A DNA stretch of 64,000 bases. Origin: an uncultured Bacteroidales bacterium. Its GTDB lineage: Bacteria > Bacteroidota > Bacteroidia > Bacteroidales > F082. The stretch covers positions 1 through 64,000 of the forward strand of contig ONKA01000005.1 in NCBI GenBank assembly GCA_900318265.1, in the 5' to 3' direction. How positions within the stretch are numbered: position 1 is the stretch's first letter; every line of letters starts with the position of its first letter. Positions 7,649-14,865 of the stretch are shown one piece after another. The notes below the pieces were generated by a model. The model saw nothing but the letters and a program-made list of their open reading frames with translations. It searched no databases and was not told the DNA's origin. A program made the position numbers and the translations under genes.

Positions 7649-8361
7649 AATTCTTCAGGAGTATTGTCGATTGGGAATGGTACGGCGACCCTAACACGTT
7701 CAGGATGTTTTTCCACCTCATCGTCACGGCCAACCATGAGACAAGGCTTTGGAAAGGGCGTACCATCAAACGGGGGCAGAGGCTGACCACCATCAGGAAG
7801 CTGGCCGACGAGTTGAGCATTGACGAGAAGACCGTCCAGAGGTGTCTGCACAACCTTGAATCGACAAAGGAAATCAAGGTTGAACCATCGAAGAGCGGCA
7901 CATTGATAACGGTGCGTAAATACGGTGACTATCAGTCGGATGATAGTAAGGTTGTGGGAACAATTCCCACACCTACTCCCACACCTACTCCCACACCTAC
8001 TCCCACACCTACTCCCACTAAACAAGAATATAAGAATGAAAGAATGAAAGAAGATAGTACCCCCCTACCCCCCAGGGGAGAAAATGGTGTGGGTGTGGGT
8101 TTTGAAGTGTATGGGAAATTTGGGAATGTGCAACTCAAACCTATGGAGCTGCGGCATCTGTACGAGACCTATGGCGAAAAACTGACAAAGGACGCCATCG
8201 AAGACCTGAGCTGCCACCTGGCAGACGGCACACAGCAGAGCGTGCGACATTACGCAACCCTCGAGCTTTGGTTGAAGCATCGAAGCCTCAAGCAGCGCGG
8301 TGGCGACGCGAGCTATAAAGGAGATTCCACAATCGGGACCGAGTTCACCAGAAAAATGTAA
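7630..8361 (+). CDS. Phage replication initiator (winged-helix N-terminus)
   Basis: 243 aa. The N-terminal domain starts GWVKFFRSIVDWEWYGDPNT and contains a winged HTH (LADELSIDEKTVQRCLHNLE), a pattern common in phage replisome organisers and DnaD-like proteins. A Pro-Thr repeat linker at residues about 112-129 separates it from a C-terminal domain (MELRHLYETYGEKLTKDAIE). The linker is encoded by four exact 12-bp repeats followed by AT-rich DNA, which may be the origin. The DnaC-like loader gene follows 3 bp later, forming an initiator/loader pair. Confidence 0.7.
   Translation: MEQGWVKFFRSIVDWEWYGDPNTFRMFFHLIVTANHETRLWKGRTIKRGQRLTTIRKLADELSIDEKTVQRCLHNLESTKEIKVEPSKSGTLITVRKYGDYQSDDSKVVGTIPTPTPTPTPTPTPTPTPTKQEYKNERMKEDSTPLPPRGENGVGVGFEVYGKFGNVQLKPMELRHLYETYGEKLTKDAIEDLSCHLADGTQQSVRHYATLELWLKHRSLKQRGGDASYKGDSTIGTEFTRKM
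7969..8060 (+). repeat. 12-bp iterons and AT-rich stretch, candidate origin
   Basis: ACACCTACTCCC occurs four times exactly in tandem (7969-8016), encoding the PTPT linker of the initiator. From 8018 the DNA turns A-rich with short direct repeats (AAGAATGA repeated). Iterons beside an AT-rich unwinding region inside an initiator gene is the layout of the lambda origin inside gene O. The origin role is inference. Confidence 0.45.
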
Positions 8362-8364
8362 GCA

Positions 8365-9069
8365 ATGGAAATCAAGAGGACATTTGACATCGCGGCCGAG
8401 ATTATCAAGGCCACCAACAGGAATGAGACGGCGCAACCTCCAGCGCGTTTCCATCTACCATTCAGTGTCGAGCAGGTGTTTAACCTACTCGGTGCGTATT
8501 ATAAAGCGGAGGTGCTGAAAAGGATCAAGGCGGAGAATTACGTCGCCCTCAGTGACGTGATGAAGGCCAACATCAAGGACGTGGCCACATGGCTATGCGA
8601 CCCGAACAAACGCCCCGGGCTGCTTCTGTTCGGCAACGTGGGGACGGGTAAAACCACGCTGCTCTATGCCATCGCCTCGGTCATCAACCGAGCCGTGGAG
8701 CGCGAGCGCGACGAAGACAATAGGTTCAAGGAGACCTTGGACGGCTACAACACTATTTCGGTCATCAAGGCAAAGCGGGTGATCAGCGAGAGTACCAACC
8801 CCCAGGGGCGGTATAATATCATGTTATCCACGTCGCTGTTGGCCATCGACGAGCTGGGCGTTGAGCCGACCGAGAGCAAGATATACGGCAACGTGAGCGA
8901 GCCACTTATTGACTTGCTCTGCGAGAGGTACGACCGGCAACTGTGCACCATCATCAGTACCAACATGGGAGCCCAGGAGATAACGGAGCGTTATGGCAGG
9001 CGTGTCTCGGACCGCTTCAATGAAATGTTTGCCACCATTCCGTTCACGGCAGAAAGTTATAGGGTATGA
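8365..9069 (+). CDS. DnaC-like helicase loader ATPase
   Basis: 234 aa AAA+ protein with Walker A GNVGTGKTT, Walker B LLAIDELGVEP, and the sensor-like segment CTIISTNMGAQEITERYGRR, followed by VSDRFNEM. These match DnaC/IstB-type helicase loaders that deliver host DnaB to the phage origin. The start lies 3 bp after the initiator stop, and the stop overlaps the VRR-NUC gene by 4 bp. Confidence 0.8.
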   Translation: MEIKRTFDIAAEIIKATNRNETAQPPARFHLPFSVEQVFNLLGAYYKAEVLKRIKAENYVALSDVMKANIKDVATWLCDPNKRPGLLLFGNVGTGKTTLLYAIASVINRAVERERDEDNRFKETLDGYNTISVIKAKRVISESTNPQGRYNIMLSTSLLAIDELGVEPTESKIYGNVSEPLIDLLCERYDRQLCTIISTNMGAQEITERYGRRVSDRFNEMFATIPFTAESYRV

Positions 9070-9419
9070 GACATTTGGAAGACGATCTGCAAATGGCTTG
9101 CGTGAAGTGGTTCGACCTGCAGCACCCTATGTTGAAGGCATTGCTGTTTCATGTCCCCAATGGTGGGCATCGAAACGAGAGAGAGGCGGCGAGGTTCAAG
9201 GCAATGGGTGTTCGCCCGGGTGTTCCAGACCTGCTGCTTCTTTATCCCAAACAAGGTTTTCATTTCCTTGCGCTTGAATTAAAGGCAGGGAAAAACACCC
9301 AGACCTTTGAACAGAAACGCTATGAGTCCCTCCTTACCCATAGAGCGGGTGGAAAATATGTAGTTATCCGCAGCATTGACGGCTTCATAGAGGCCGTGAG
9401 TTCCTATCTTGAAGGTTGA
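9066..9419 (+). CDS. VRR-NUC domain nuclease
   Basis: 117 aa, a stand-alone virus-type replication-repair nuclease domain. The signature reads FHVPNGGHRNEREAARFKAM, GVRPGVPDLLLLYP (catalytic Asp) and FLALELKAGKN (E-x-K), then QKRYESLL. These enzymes act on branched DNA. It closes the first early operon. An A-rich spacer with a new promoter follows at 9428. Confidence 0.85.
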   Translation: MRHLEDDLQMACVKWFDLQHPMLKALLFHVPNGGHRNEREAARFKAMGVRPGVPDLLLLYPKQGFHFLALELKAGKNTQTFEQKRYESLLTHRAGGKYVVIRSIDGFIEAVSSYLEG

Positions 9420-9427
9420 AAAAAACC

Positions 9428-9526
9428 CGAAAAAAAATGCGTTTTTTGAGAAAAAAATTACTAAAAAACTTGCGTATATCACTGAAATATAGTAATTTTA
9501 CAAGTGTAATCAATCAACAAACAAAC
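9428..9526 (+). promoter_or_regulatory. Early promoter repeat, copy 1 (99 bp)
   Basis: A 99-bp segment identical to 16532-16630. It contains TTG (9470-9472), a 20-bp spacer and TAATTTTA (9493-9500), then an untranslated leader ending 16 bp before the gene at 9543. It is one of four rightward early promoters with the same -7 variant. Confidence 0.65.
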
Positions 9527-9542
9527 AGAAAGGGACAAAGAA

Positions 9543-9878
9543 ATGACAAAGCAAGAATTTGAAACCAGAACGGGCTACAAACCAACGGCCCAGGAGTTCG
9601 AGAAAATCAACGAAGTCTACATGATGGTGGACGACGACAAAGACACCTTCTGCATGAAGTGGAAGAGAGCCAACCGAGAGCTGGTCGCTTGGCAGAAGAG
9701 AGTGGCAAAGAGTATCAATGCCACCATTGAGAAGCTCTACGAGAGAAGAGAAGAAATCATCAACTCCCTGAGGTGGAGAAGACCAGCAGCCTGCAGCAAT
9801 TTCGATTGGCGCGAAATCTCAATGATGGAGGACGAGCTGGTTAAAATCGACAATCACATTTCATTCATTCAAGCGTAA
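9543..9878 (+). CDS. Hypothetical early protein (111 aa)
   Basis: 111 aa, first gene after early promoter copy 1. N-terminal TRTGYKPTAQEFEKINEVYM, then a Lys/Arg-rich helical body. A purine-rich ribosome site precedes the start. The next gene begins 13 bp after its stop with GGAGG upstream. I do not recognise the family; small basic early proteins of this kind are common in Bacteroides phages. Confidence 0.6.
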   Translation: MTKQEFETRTGYKPTAQEFEKINEVYMMVDDDKDTFCMKWKRANRELVAWQKRVAKSINATIEKLYERREEIINSLRWRRPAACSNFDWREISMMEDELVKIDNHISFIQA

Positions 9879-9891
9879 GGAGGAAGCAGCC

Positions 9892-10239
9892 ATGACACAG
9901 AAACAATGGTATCAGTTAGCAATCAAGGTAGGTAAAACCCTGTTCGCCCACGAAGAGAAGACCTTTAAGGGTACCACAGACGTGATGTATTTCAGCTTGG
10001 AAGTCACACGGTACGACGATTTCACCGGAATAAGAGTACACATCAGCCCAAAGGGCTATAACCACGGAGAAGCCGAGGCGATTAGCGACGCTATTGGCCA
10101 CTACTCAGCAAGCATCAACCTCAATGACTATACAGAGAAAGGCGATCTCGACAAGTTCGTGGCCGACACCATGGAGCAAATAACAGCCTACCGCCAGAAG
10201 GTAGACGAGTTCAGGAAGACCTATCAGCAAAATCAATAA
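9892..10239 (+). CDS. Hypothetical early protein (115 aa)
   Basis: 115 aa, mixed alpha/beta composition (TDVMYFSLEVTRYDDFTGIR, VHISPKGYNHGEAEAISDAI). A GGAGG ribosome site precedes ATG 9892. No family recognised. A perfect GC-rich hairpin follows at 10247-10270, before the DGR target gene. Confidence 0.6.
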   Translation: MTQKQWYQLAIKVGKTLFAHEEKTFKGTTDVMYFSLEVTRYDDFTGIRVHISPKGYNHGEAEAISDAIGHYSASINLNDYTEKGDLDKFVADTMEQITAYRQKVDEFRKTYQQNQ

Positions 10240-10246
10240 TTAACCA

Positions 10247-10270
10247 GGGGCCGGGGTAACAGCCGGCCCC
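10247..10270 (+). terminator. GC-rich intercistronic hairpin
   Basis: GGGGCCGG and CCGGCCCC form a perfect 8-bp stem around an 8-nt loop. No T-run follows, so it is not a standard intrinsic terminator. It may protect or separate mRNA segments upstream of the variable-protein gene at 10287. Confidence 0.45.
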
Positions 10271-10286
10271 ACAAAACATCGATAAA

Positions 10287-10790
10287 ATGAACAAAGAAGA
10301 CATTTTGAAGCAGGTCGGTTTCGACCTCAGCAAGGCCAAGGCCATCTACGAATGGCTGACACAAGACAACCAACCCACCACCCTGCCGCCCATCGGCGTG
10401 ACCCAGCCCGTCAGCATCCACTATGACGAGAACGGCGACCCAGACGGCATCCGTGTGTGCGCCCTGGACGAAGATTTCCTCATCGCCCTGCATGACGAGT
10501 TCGATGGCGAAGACGTCACCTTTGACAAAGCCAAGACCGTGAGCCTGTTTACCGACAAGCAGGTGTACCTGTACTATTACTATCTCGACGACATCGTGCG
10601 CTTGATGAAAGAAGCTGGCGGCGATCCGCTCGATGATGTGTGGTACTGGACCAAGACCCCGAGTGCCGGCTCGGTCAGCTATCAGTTGGTTTTCTACGGG
10701 GCGAACGGCAATATCTACAACGACTCCCGTCTCTACGCTTACAGGGTGCGGGTTTCCCTCGCTTTGAATACGAAGACCTTGAAACCTTGA
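10287..10790 (+). CDS. Second DGR target: 167-aa variable protein
   Basis: The C-terminal 40 residues (VWYWTKTPSAGSVSYQLVF and onward, ending YRVRVSLAL) match the template-encoded sequence of the DGR at 38 kb. Residues 127-158 are the variable repeat. Aromatic residues then RVRVSL at the end resemble the C-type-lectin fold of known DGR targets. The first 110 residues are helical and acidic with no signal peptide or membrane segment. The gene lies among replication and DNA-metabolism genes, about 27 kb from the DGR core, so it would be an early-expressed diversified protein. Ligand and role are unknown. Confidence 0.8.
   Translation: MNKEDILKQVGFDLSKAKAIYEWLTQDNQPTTLPPIGVTQPVSIHYDENGDPDGIRVCALDEDFLIALHDEFDGEDVTFDKAKTVSLFTDKQVYLYYYYLDDIVRLMKEAGGDPLDDVWYWTKTPSAGSVSYQLVFYGANGNIYNDSRLYAYRVRVSLALNTKTLKP
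10665..10761 (+). repeat. DGR variable repeat 2 (remote VR)
   Basis: 97 bp aligned without gaps to TR 38392-38488. By hand, 15 positions that are A in TR differ here, and only two non-A positions differ (adjacent C to T and C to A). The last 20 bp before the divergence point, AGGGTGCGGGTTTCCCTCG, are unchanged and then continue GCTTTG as in VR1, not GAATTTG as in TR. This is the initiation-of-mutagenic-homing signature. Confidence 0.88.
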
Positions 10791-10818
10791 ACCTATAAAG
10801 ACAGAAAGGGATATCGAA

Positions 10819-11475
10819 ATGAACACTTACACGAAATTTTGCCCGAACGTTTGGGTCGCACAATGCGAAGAAACTTACAAGAAAGGTGATGAGATTATCG
10901 TCACCACGAAGCACGGTAAAGAGAATGAATGCATCGTATGGAATTACCTGGGTATGAAAAACGGCCTGTATCTCTACTCCATCACCCGCGCAGATGGCTT
11001 CAACAGTCAGGAACGCGCCAGAGCCAAGGCTGAACGATATGAGGAATGGGCCGACAAAGCGCACCAGCGTTCGGAAGAAGCCTTCGAGCGTTCCGAGAGA
11101 GCGGTAGCAGGCATCCCGATGGGTCAGCCCATCCTCGTAGGCCACCACAGCGAAAGAGCCCACCGCGCAGCAATCGACAAGTCATGGGCGGCAATGGGAA
11201 AGTCGGTCGAGGAAATGCACAAGGCCGAAGCCCACGAAAGCAAGGCAGCCTATTGGGAACGCATGGCCGACAAACTCGACCTCTCCATGCCAGAGAGCAT
11301 CGAGTTTTATCAGCACAAGTTGGAGGTTGCCAAGGAGTACCACGAAGGTGTAAAGTCGGGCAAGTACCCAAGGGAACACGCCTACACGCTGACCTATGCG
11401 AAAAATGCGGTAAACGAGGCACAAAAGAACCTGAATTTAGCCATCAAGTTGTGGGGAGAGGAGGTTGCGCAATGA
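10819..11475 (+). CDS. DUF3560-like protein
   Basis: 218 aa. After an N-terminal beta-rich 50 residues comes a long charged helical part with GIPMGQPILVGHHSERAHRA, the hallmark of DUF3560 proteins of mobile elements in Bacteroidetes and other groups. The biochemical role of that family is not known to me. It overlaps the SSB gene by 4 bp, suggesting a link to DNA metabolism. Confidence 0.65.
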   Translation: MNTYTKFCPNVWVAQCEETYKKGDEIIVTTKHGKENECIVWNYLGMKNGLYLYSITRADGFNSQERARAKAERYEEWADKAHQRSEEAFERSERAVAGIPMGQPILVGHHSERAHRAAIDKSWAAMGKSVEEMHKAEAHESKAAYWERMADKLDLSMPESIEFYQHKLEVAKEYHEGVKSGKYPREHAYTLTYAKNAVNEAQKNLNLAIKLWGEEVAQ

Positions 11476-11780
11476 GTACGATGAGAAACAGCGTGCTGCT
11501 AATCGGCAAGCCGAAATTCAATCCCATAATGAACAGCGAAGAGCATAAGGCGAGCTTCAAACTGGTGGTGCCCGACGGTTCAACCGGGTGCTCCTACACA
11601 TTCGATTGCGTGGCCATGGATAAAGTAGCACAGAAAGTAGTCCAACAAGTCAAGGAGGGGCGTAGGGTCGCTATTGACGGAAGCCTGAGAAATTACGATT
11701 ACAGCGATCCGACAGGCTACACCCACACCCACACGGAGATAGTGGTGTGCGACATATTCTTAATCGACATGAAAGGGTAA
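11472..11780 (+). CDS. ssb: Single-stranded DNA-binding protein, short form
   Basis: 102 aa with an SSB-type OB-fold pattern: MRNSVLLIGKPKFNPIM, KASFKLVVPDGSTG, FDCVAMDKVAQKV, EGRRVAIDGSLRN, then TEIVVCDIFLID. It lacks the long acidic tail ending in DDIPF seen in host SSB, so it may not recruit the same partners. It protects single strands during phage replication and recombination with the Sak4-like and nuclease proteins. Confidence 0.7.
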   Translation: MSTMRNSVLLIGKPKFNPIMNSEEHKASFKLVVPDGSTGCSYTFDCVAMDKVAQKVVQQVKEGRRVAIDGSLRNYDYSDPTGYTHTHTEIVVCDIFLIDMKG

Positions 11781-11784
11781 GGCC

Positions 11785-12081
11785 ATGGCGACGCTATACA
11801 GATACACTGAACCAGACAACGCCTTCGCCACCTGCGAAGAGGAAACAGTAGAGCCAAAGAATGGCACCGACTTCACCCTTGAAGAGTTGCAAGGATATGT
11901 CGGAGGCTATATCGAAATCATCCACCTGAACGATGGGCGGATAATGGTCATCAATGAGGAGGGTAAGCTGCTCGGCTTGCCCCTCAATATGCTTGCGACA
12001 ATTCAATACCAACTGTCATACGGGCCGCTGGACCAAATCGTGGGCAATGCGCTCGTGTGCAAAAATACGGAGGTGCTATGA
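11785..12081 (+). CDS. DUF3846-like phage protein
   Basis: 98 aa. The segment GYVGGYIEIIHLNDGRIMVI, NEEGKLLGLPLN and DQIVGNALVC matches DUF3846-type proteins found in phages and conjugative elements. Function unknown. It starts 4 bp after ssb and overlaps the next small gene by 4 bp. Confidence 0.6.
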   Translation: MATLYRYTEPDNAFATCEEETVEPKNGTDFTLEELQGYVGGYIEIIHLNDGRIMVINEEGKLLGLPLNMLATIQYQLSYGPLDQIVGNALVCKNTEVL

Positions 12082-12257
12082 AACTGAAATTCAAGTATTG
12101 GTCGAATGATAACAGAGGTTTCCAGGTGAAGGAGGTGTTCTGCCAGACCATCAAGCAGATAAAGGAAATGGTCGCAAGGTTGAAGGCTGAGCGGCCAGAC
12201 ATCAACAATATAGAGGTCTACATGGGCGACAAGGTCGTGGTAAGCCTCTATGACTGA
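12078..12257 (+). CDS. Small hypothetical protein (59 aa)
   Basis: 59 aa, alpha/beta pattern (KLKFKYWSNDNRGFQVKEVF, then a helix and IEVYMGDKVVVSLYD). Coupled to the upstream gene by a 4-bp overlap. A 6-bp GC hairpin (CAGGGG/CCCCTG, 12262-12278) follows the stop. Function unknown. Confidence 0.5.
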   Translation: MKLKFKYWSNDNRGFQVKEVFCQTIKQIKEMVARLKAERPDINNIEVYMGDKVVVSLYD

Positions 12258-12337
12258 GAAACAGGGGAAACTCCCCTGCTTGTGGGAAGTCCACTGAAAG
12301 GAAAGGAAAAAGCTCCCGGGCGGCCGTGATGGTGACG

Positions 12338-12420
12338 ACGGTGGACGGCGAAAGTCAGGCGATAAGGAGGCCGCCTGCAAAATGTGAGACGCTTCGCGGG
12401 GTTCGAGTCCCCGCCGCCGT
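12338..12420 (+). other. 83-nt tRNA-like element, possibly a degenerate tRNA
   Basis: ACGGTGG (12338-12344) pairs with CCGCCGT (12414-12420) at all 7 positions with one T-G, and CGGGG-TTCGAGT-CCCCG (12397-12413) is a perfect T-arm. The 52 nt between them do not give a clean D-arm or anticodon arm by hand. A possible stem is AGGCG/CGCCT with a 10-nt loop. It fills most of the 192-bp gap between protein genes. Confidence 0.45.
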
Positions 12421-12449
12421 GCGAGACTAACAACCCAAATACAACAACA

Positions 12450-12863
12450 ATGAAAGGAAACAAAGTTTTTGAGGAGAGGATTAAGACCTACCTCGACCAA
12501 AGAGCGGCAGAGGATCCGCTGTTTGCCGAACGTTACGGCAAGGAAGGCAAAAGCCTGGAAAAGTGCTGCGAGTACATCCTTGGAGAAGTGAGCGCGGCAG
12601 AGTGCTGCGGCTATGACGATGACGAAATCTTCGGCTTGGCCGTCCACTATTACGACGAGGACGACATCGAAATCAAGCCCAACAAGGTGCAGAGAGTGGT
12701 CGTCAATCAACACATCGAACTGACCGACGAAGAGAAGGCCGAAGCGAGACAGGAAGCCATCAGGGCATACCAGAAAGAGGTTATCGACGGCATGAAGAAG
12801 AAACCCACTCCCAAACCCAAGGAGGAGAAAACGGAAGAGCATCCACAATTAAGCCTGTTTTGA
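12450..12863 (+). CDS. PcfK-like protein
   Basis: 137 aa. N-terminal NKVFEERIKTYLDQRAAEDP, a CCEYILGEV/ECCGYDDDEIFGLAVH region and an acidic Lys/Pro-rich tail ending EHPQLSLF match PcfK-like proteins of Bacteroidetes mobile elements. It is followed 1 bp later by PcfJ-like, the usual partner. The pair is named from a conjugative plasmid, but the molecular function is not established. Confidence 0.7.
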   Translation: MKGNKVFEERIKTYLDQRAAEDPLFAERYGKEGKSLEKCCEYILGEVSAAECCGYDDDEIFGLAVHYYDEDDIEIKPNKVQRVVVNQHIELTDEEKAEARQEAIRAYQKEVIDGMKKKPTPKPKEEKTEEHPQLSLF

Positions 12864-12864
12864 C

Positions 12865-14226
12865 ATGAAACCGAAGACGAAAAAAGAGAAGCTGCTGGTG
12901 GAATTGGCTCCAAAGCTCCCACCATTGACAGAGAAGCAGTTAGAGTACCCAAAGGAGCACATCTTCAAGAAAAAGGGCATCTACTGGAAGAAAGGCCTGG
13001 TTTGGTGCCAGTGCTGCGGCAAGGAATACCCGGTAATGAAGTCCATGCTGGAGGTGTCGCTTGACGTTGGTGGCGAGGTCTGCGAGTGGTGCGGTAATGA
13101 GATTCACATGGAGCATGCAGGACGTGGCACCAGTAAGCACAACAACGAGCTGGCGTGGTATTCCGTCATCACCACCTTCAAGGGCTGGCAGGTAGTCCGC
13201 GCATTTGAGGCGGAACGGAGTAACACACGCGGCAGAGAGACTGTGTACAGCTGCCGTGAGGTGTTCCAAATATGGGTGGATGAAAAAGGCAAAGAGACCA
13301 TCCTCACCAAGCACTATTCGAGGAGTCCGTTTCATTTGTCGTGGGAGTACTCATCCGAATACAGCATCGGCCACCATAACGGAGGTGGTGGAGGATTCTA
13401 TTCGATGAACGACCTGTTCGACGTGACTGGTTTCTACACCTATCCAAGGACCACCGTTTTGCCTCTCATCAGGCGTAACGGCTGGCGCAACAGCTTTGTT
13501 GATATGCAAGGTGTTAACCCTGTCGAATTGATGAAGGCACTGCTCAGCAATAGCGACATTGAAATGCTGGTCAAGACCGGGCAACATGATATCCTACGGT
13601 ATTGGGTGCAAACTGGATGGCATATTAGCCGAGACCGAGAAAACGACTTCTTCGACTCGATCAAGATTGCGAACCGTAACCATTACAAGGTGAAGGACGC
13701 GTCCTTGTGGTATGACATGCTGGATGCGATGGACTACCTGGGTCTCGATACCCATAACGCACACTATGTTTGCCCCGAAGATTTGATGATTGCGCACGAC
13801 ACCTACGTCAAGAGAATAGAAAAGGTCAAGAGGTTGCGTGAAAGAGAAATGAAGCTCAAGGAGGCAGAGCAATATGAAGAGGAGTACCTAAACCAGAAGG
13901 GTCGTTATCTCGGTATATGTTTCGGAAACGAGAACGTAATGGTATCAGTGCTTCAGTCGGTCAGGGATTTCGTGGAAGAGGGCGAAGCGATGCACCACTG
14001 CGTGTATACCATGGGATATTACAAGAATAAGGACATCCTCATCCTGTCGGCGAGAGACAAGGAGCAGAAGCGGCTGGCCACCATTGAGTTGTCCTTGAAG
14101 AATTACAAGGTGCAGCAGTGCCGGGCAGCGTGCAACGCGAAGCCAAAGCAATACGACGAAATCGTCAGCCTGGTTGAGAGCCATGCAAGGGATTTCATGA
14201 AAGCAAAGAAACTTCAAACAGCATAA
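12865..14226 (+). CDS. PcfJ-like protein
   Basis: 453 aa. An N-terminal zinc-ribbon-like part (WCQCCGKEYPVMKS, CEWCGNEIHMEH) is followed by the PcfJ core, whose C-terminal signature here is EEGEAMHHCVYTMGYY, ILSARDKEQKRLATIELSL, then QCRAACNAKP. Adjacent pcfK-like and pcfJ-like genes are common in Bacteroidetes phages and conjugative elements. Whether they act in DNA processing or host take-over is unknown. The stop is 2 bp from the methyltransferase start. Confidence 0.75.
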   Translation: MKPKTKKEKLLVELAPKLPPLTEKQLEYPKEHIFKKKGIYWKKGLVWCQCCGKEYPVMKSMLEVSLDVGGEVCEWCGNEIHMEHAGRGTSKHNNELAWYSVITTFKGWQVVRAFEAERSNTRGRETVYSCREVFQIWVDEKGKETILTKHYSRSPFHLSWEYSSEYSIGHHNGGGGGFYSMNDLFDVTGFYTYPRTTVLPLIRRNGWRNSFVDMQGVNPVELMKALLSNSDIEMLVKTGQHDILRYWVQTGWHISRDRENDFFDSIKIANRNHYKVKDASLWYDMLDAMDYLGLDTHNAHYVCPEDLMIAHDTYVKRIEKVKRLREREMKLKEAEQYEEEYLNQKGRYLGICFGNENVMVSVLQSVRDFVEEGEAMHHCVYTMGYYKNKDILILSARDKEQKRLATIELSLKNYKVQQCRAACNAKPKQYDEIVSLVESHARDFMKAKKLQTA

Positions 14227-14228
14227 AG

Positions 14229-14708
14229 ATGACAAACAACAGGAAACCCATATTAGACGCTTGTTGCGGTAGCCGGATGTTTTGGTTCGACAAAGACAAC
14301 CCATTAGTGGAGTTCATGGACATCCGCGACGAGGAAGTCTATTTGTCGGACGGACAGTTGGTGATGGTTCACCCGAACACCATCGGCGACTTCACTGCCA
14401 TGCCCTTCCCTGACAACAGCTTCAAGATGGTGGTCTTCGACCCGCCGCACCTCGTTTGGGCTGGCAAGGCTGCAGACCTTTACAAGAGATATGGCAAATT
14501 GGATAAGGATTGGCAAACGGAGTTGGCCATGGGCTTCAAGGAATGCTTCCGTGTCCTCGAACCCTACGGTGTTCTCATCTTCAAATGGGCTGAAACGCAA
14601 CTGAAATTGAAAACAGTGTTGTCGCTGACCACTGAAAAACCTTTGTTTGGTCACAAGCGCGGCCACACCTTTTGGGTGGCATTTATGAAATTACCACTAA
14701 ATCAATAG
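14229..14708 (+). CDS. Class I SAM-dependent methyltransferase
   Basis: 159 aa. Motif I-like LDACCGSRMFWFDKDNP binds SAM, and VVFDPPHLVW resembles the DPPY/DPPW catalytic motif of N6-adenine or N4-cytosine DNA methyltransferases. HTFWVAFMKL is the last strand. No target-recognition domain is present, so a small stand-alone phage DNA methylase is most likely. It may protect phage DNA from host restriction. Confidence 0.65.
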   Translation: MTNNRKPILDACCGSRMFWFDKDNPLVEFMDIRDEEVYLSDGQLVMVHPNTIGDFTAMPFPDNSFKMVVFDPPHLVWAGKAADLYKRYGKLDKDWQTELAMGFKECFRVLEPYGVLIFKWAETQLKLKTVLSLTTEKPLFGHKRGHTFWVAFMKLPLNQ

Positions 14709-14712
14709 AATC

Positions 14713-14865
14713 ATGAACGAATTTAGAGAATTAGCAAAGCCTTTGGTAGAGTGGCTTAGAAAGAACTACCATCCCCATGCTACTATTATTATCGGATATG
14801 ATTTTGCCGAAGTGCTCGAAGGAAAACAAGGCGAACCATTCCCAATCGACAAGGAGGACAAATAA
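14713..14865 (+). CDS. Small hypothetical protein (50 aa)
   Basis: 50 aa, MNEFRELAKPLVEWLRKNYH then ATIIIGYDFAEVLEG, a helix-strand-helix pattern. It overlaps the Gp37/Gp68 start by one base. Small proteins of this form occur in many phage early regions; function unknown. Confidence 0.5.
   Translation: MNEFRELAKPLVEWLRKNYHPHATIIIGYDFAEVLEGKQGEPFPIDKEDK

Noticed and set aside
7969-8016. CRISPR-like array in the replication gene
   Set aside because: The 12-bp units are directly adjacent with no spacers and keep the reading frame.
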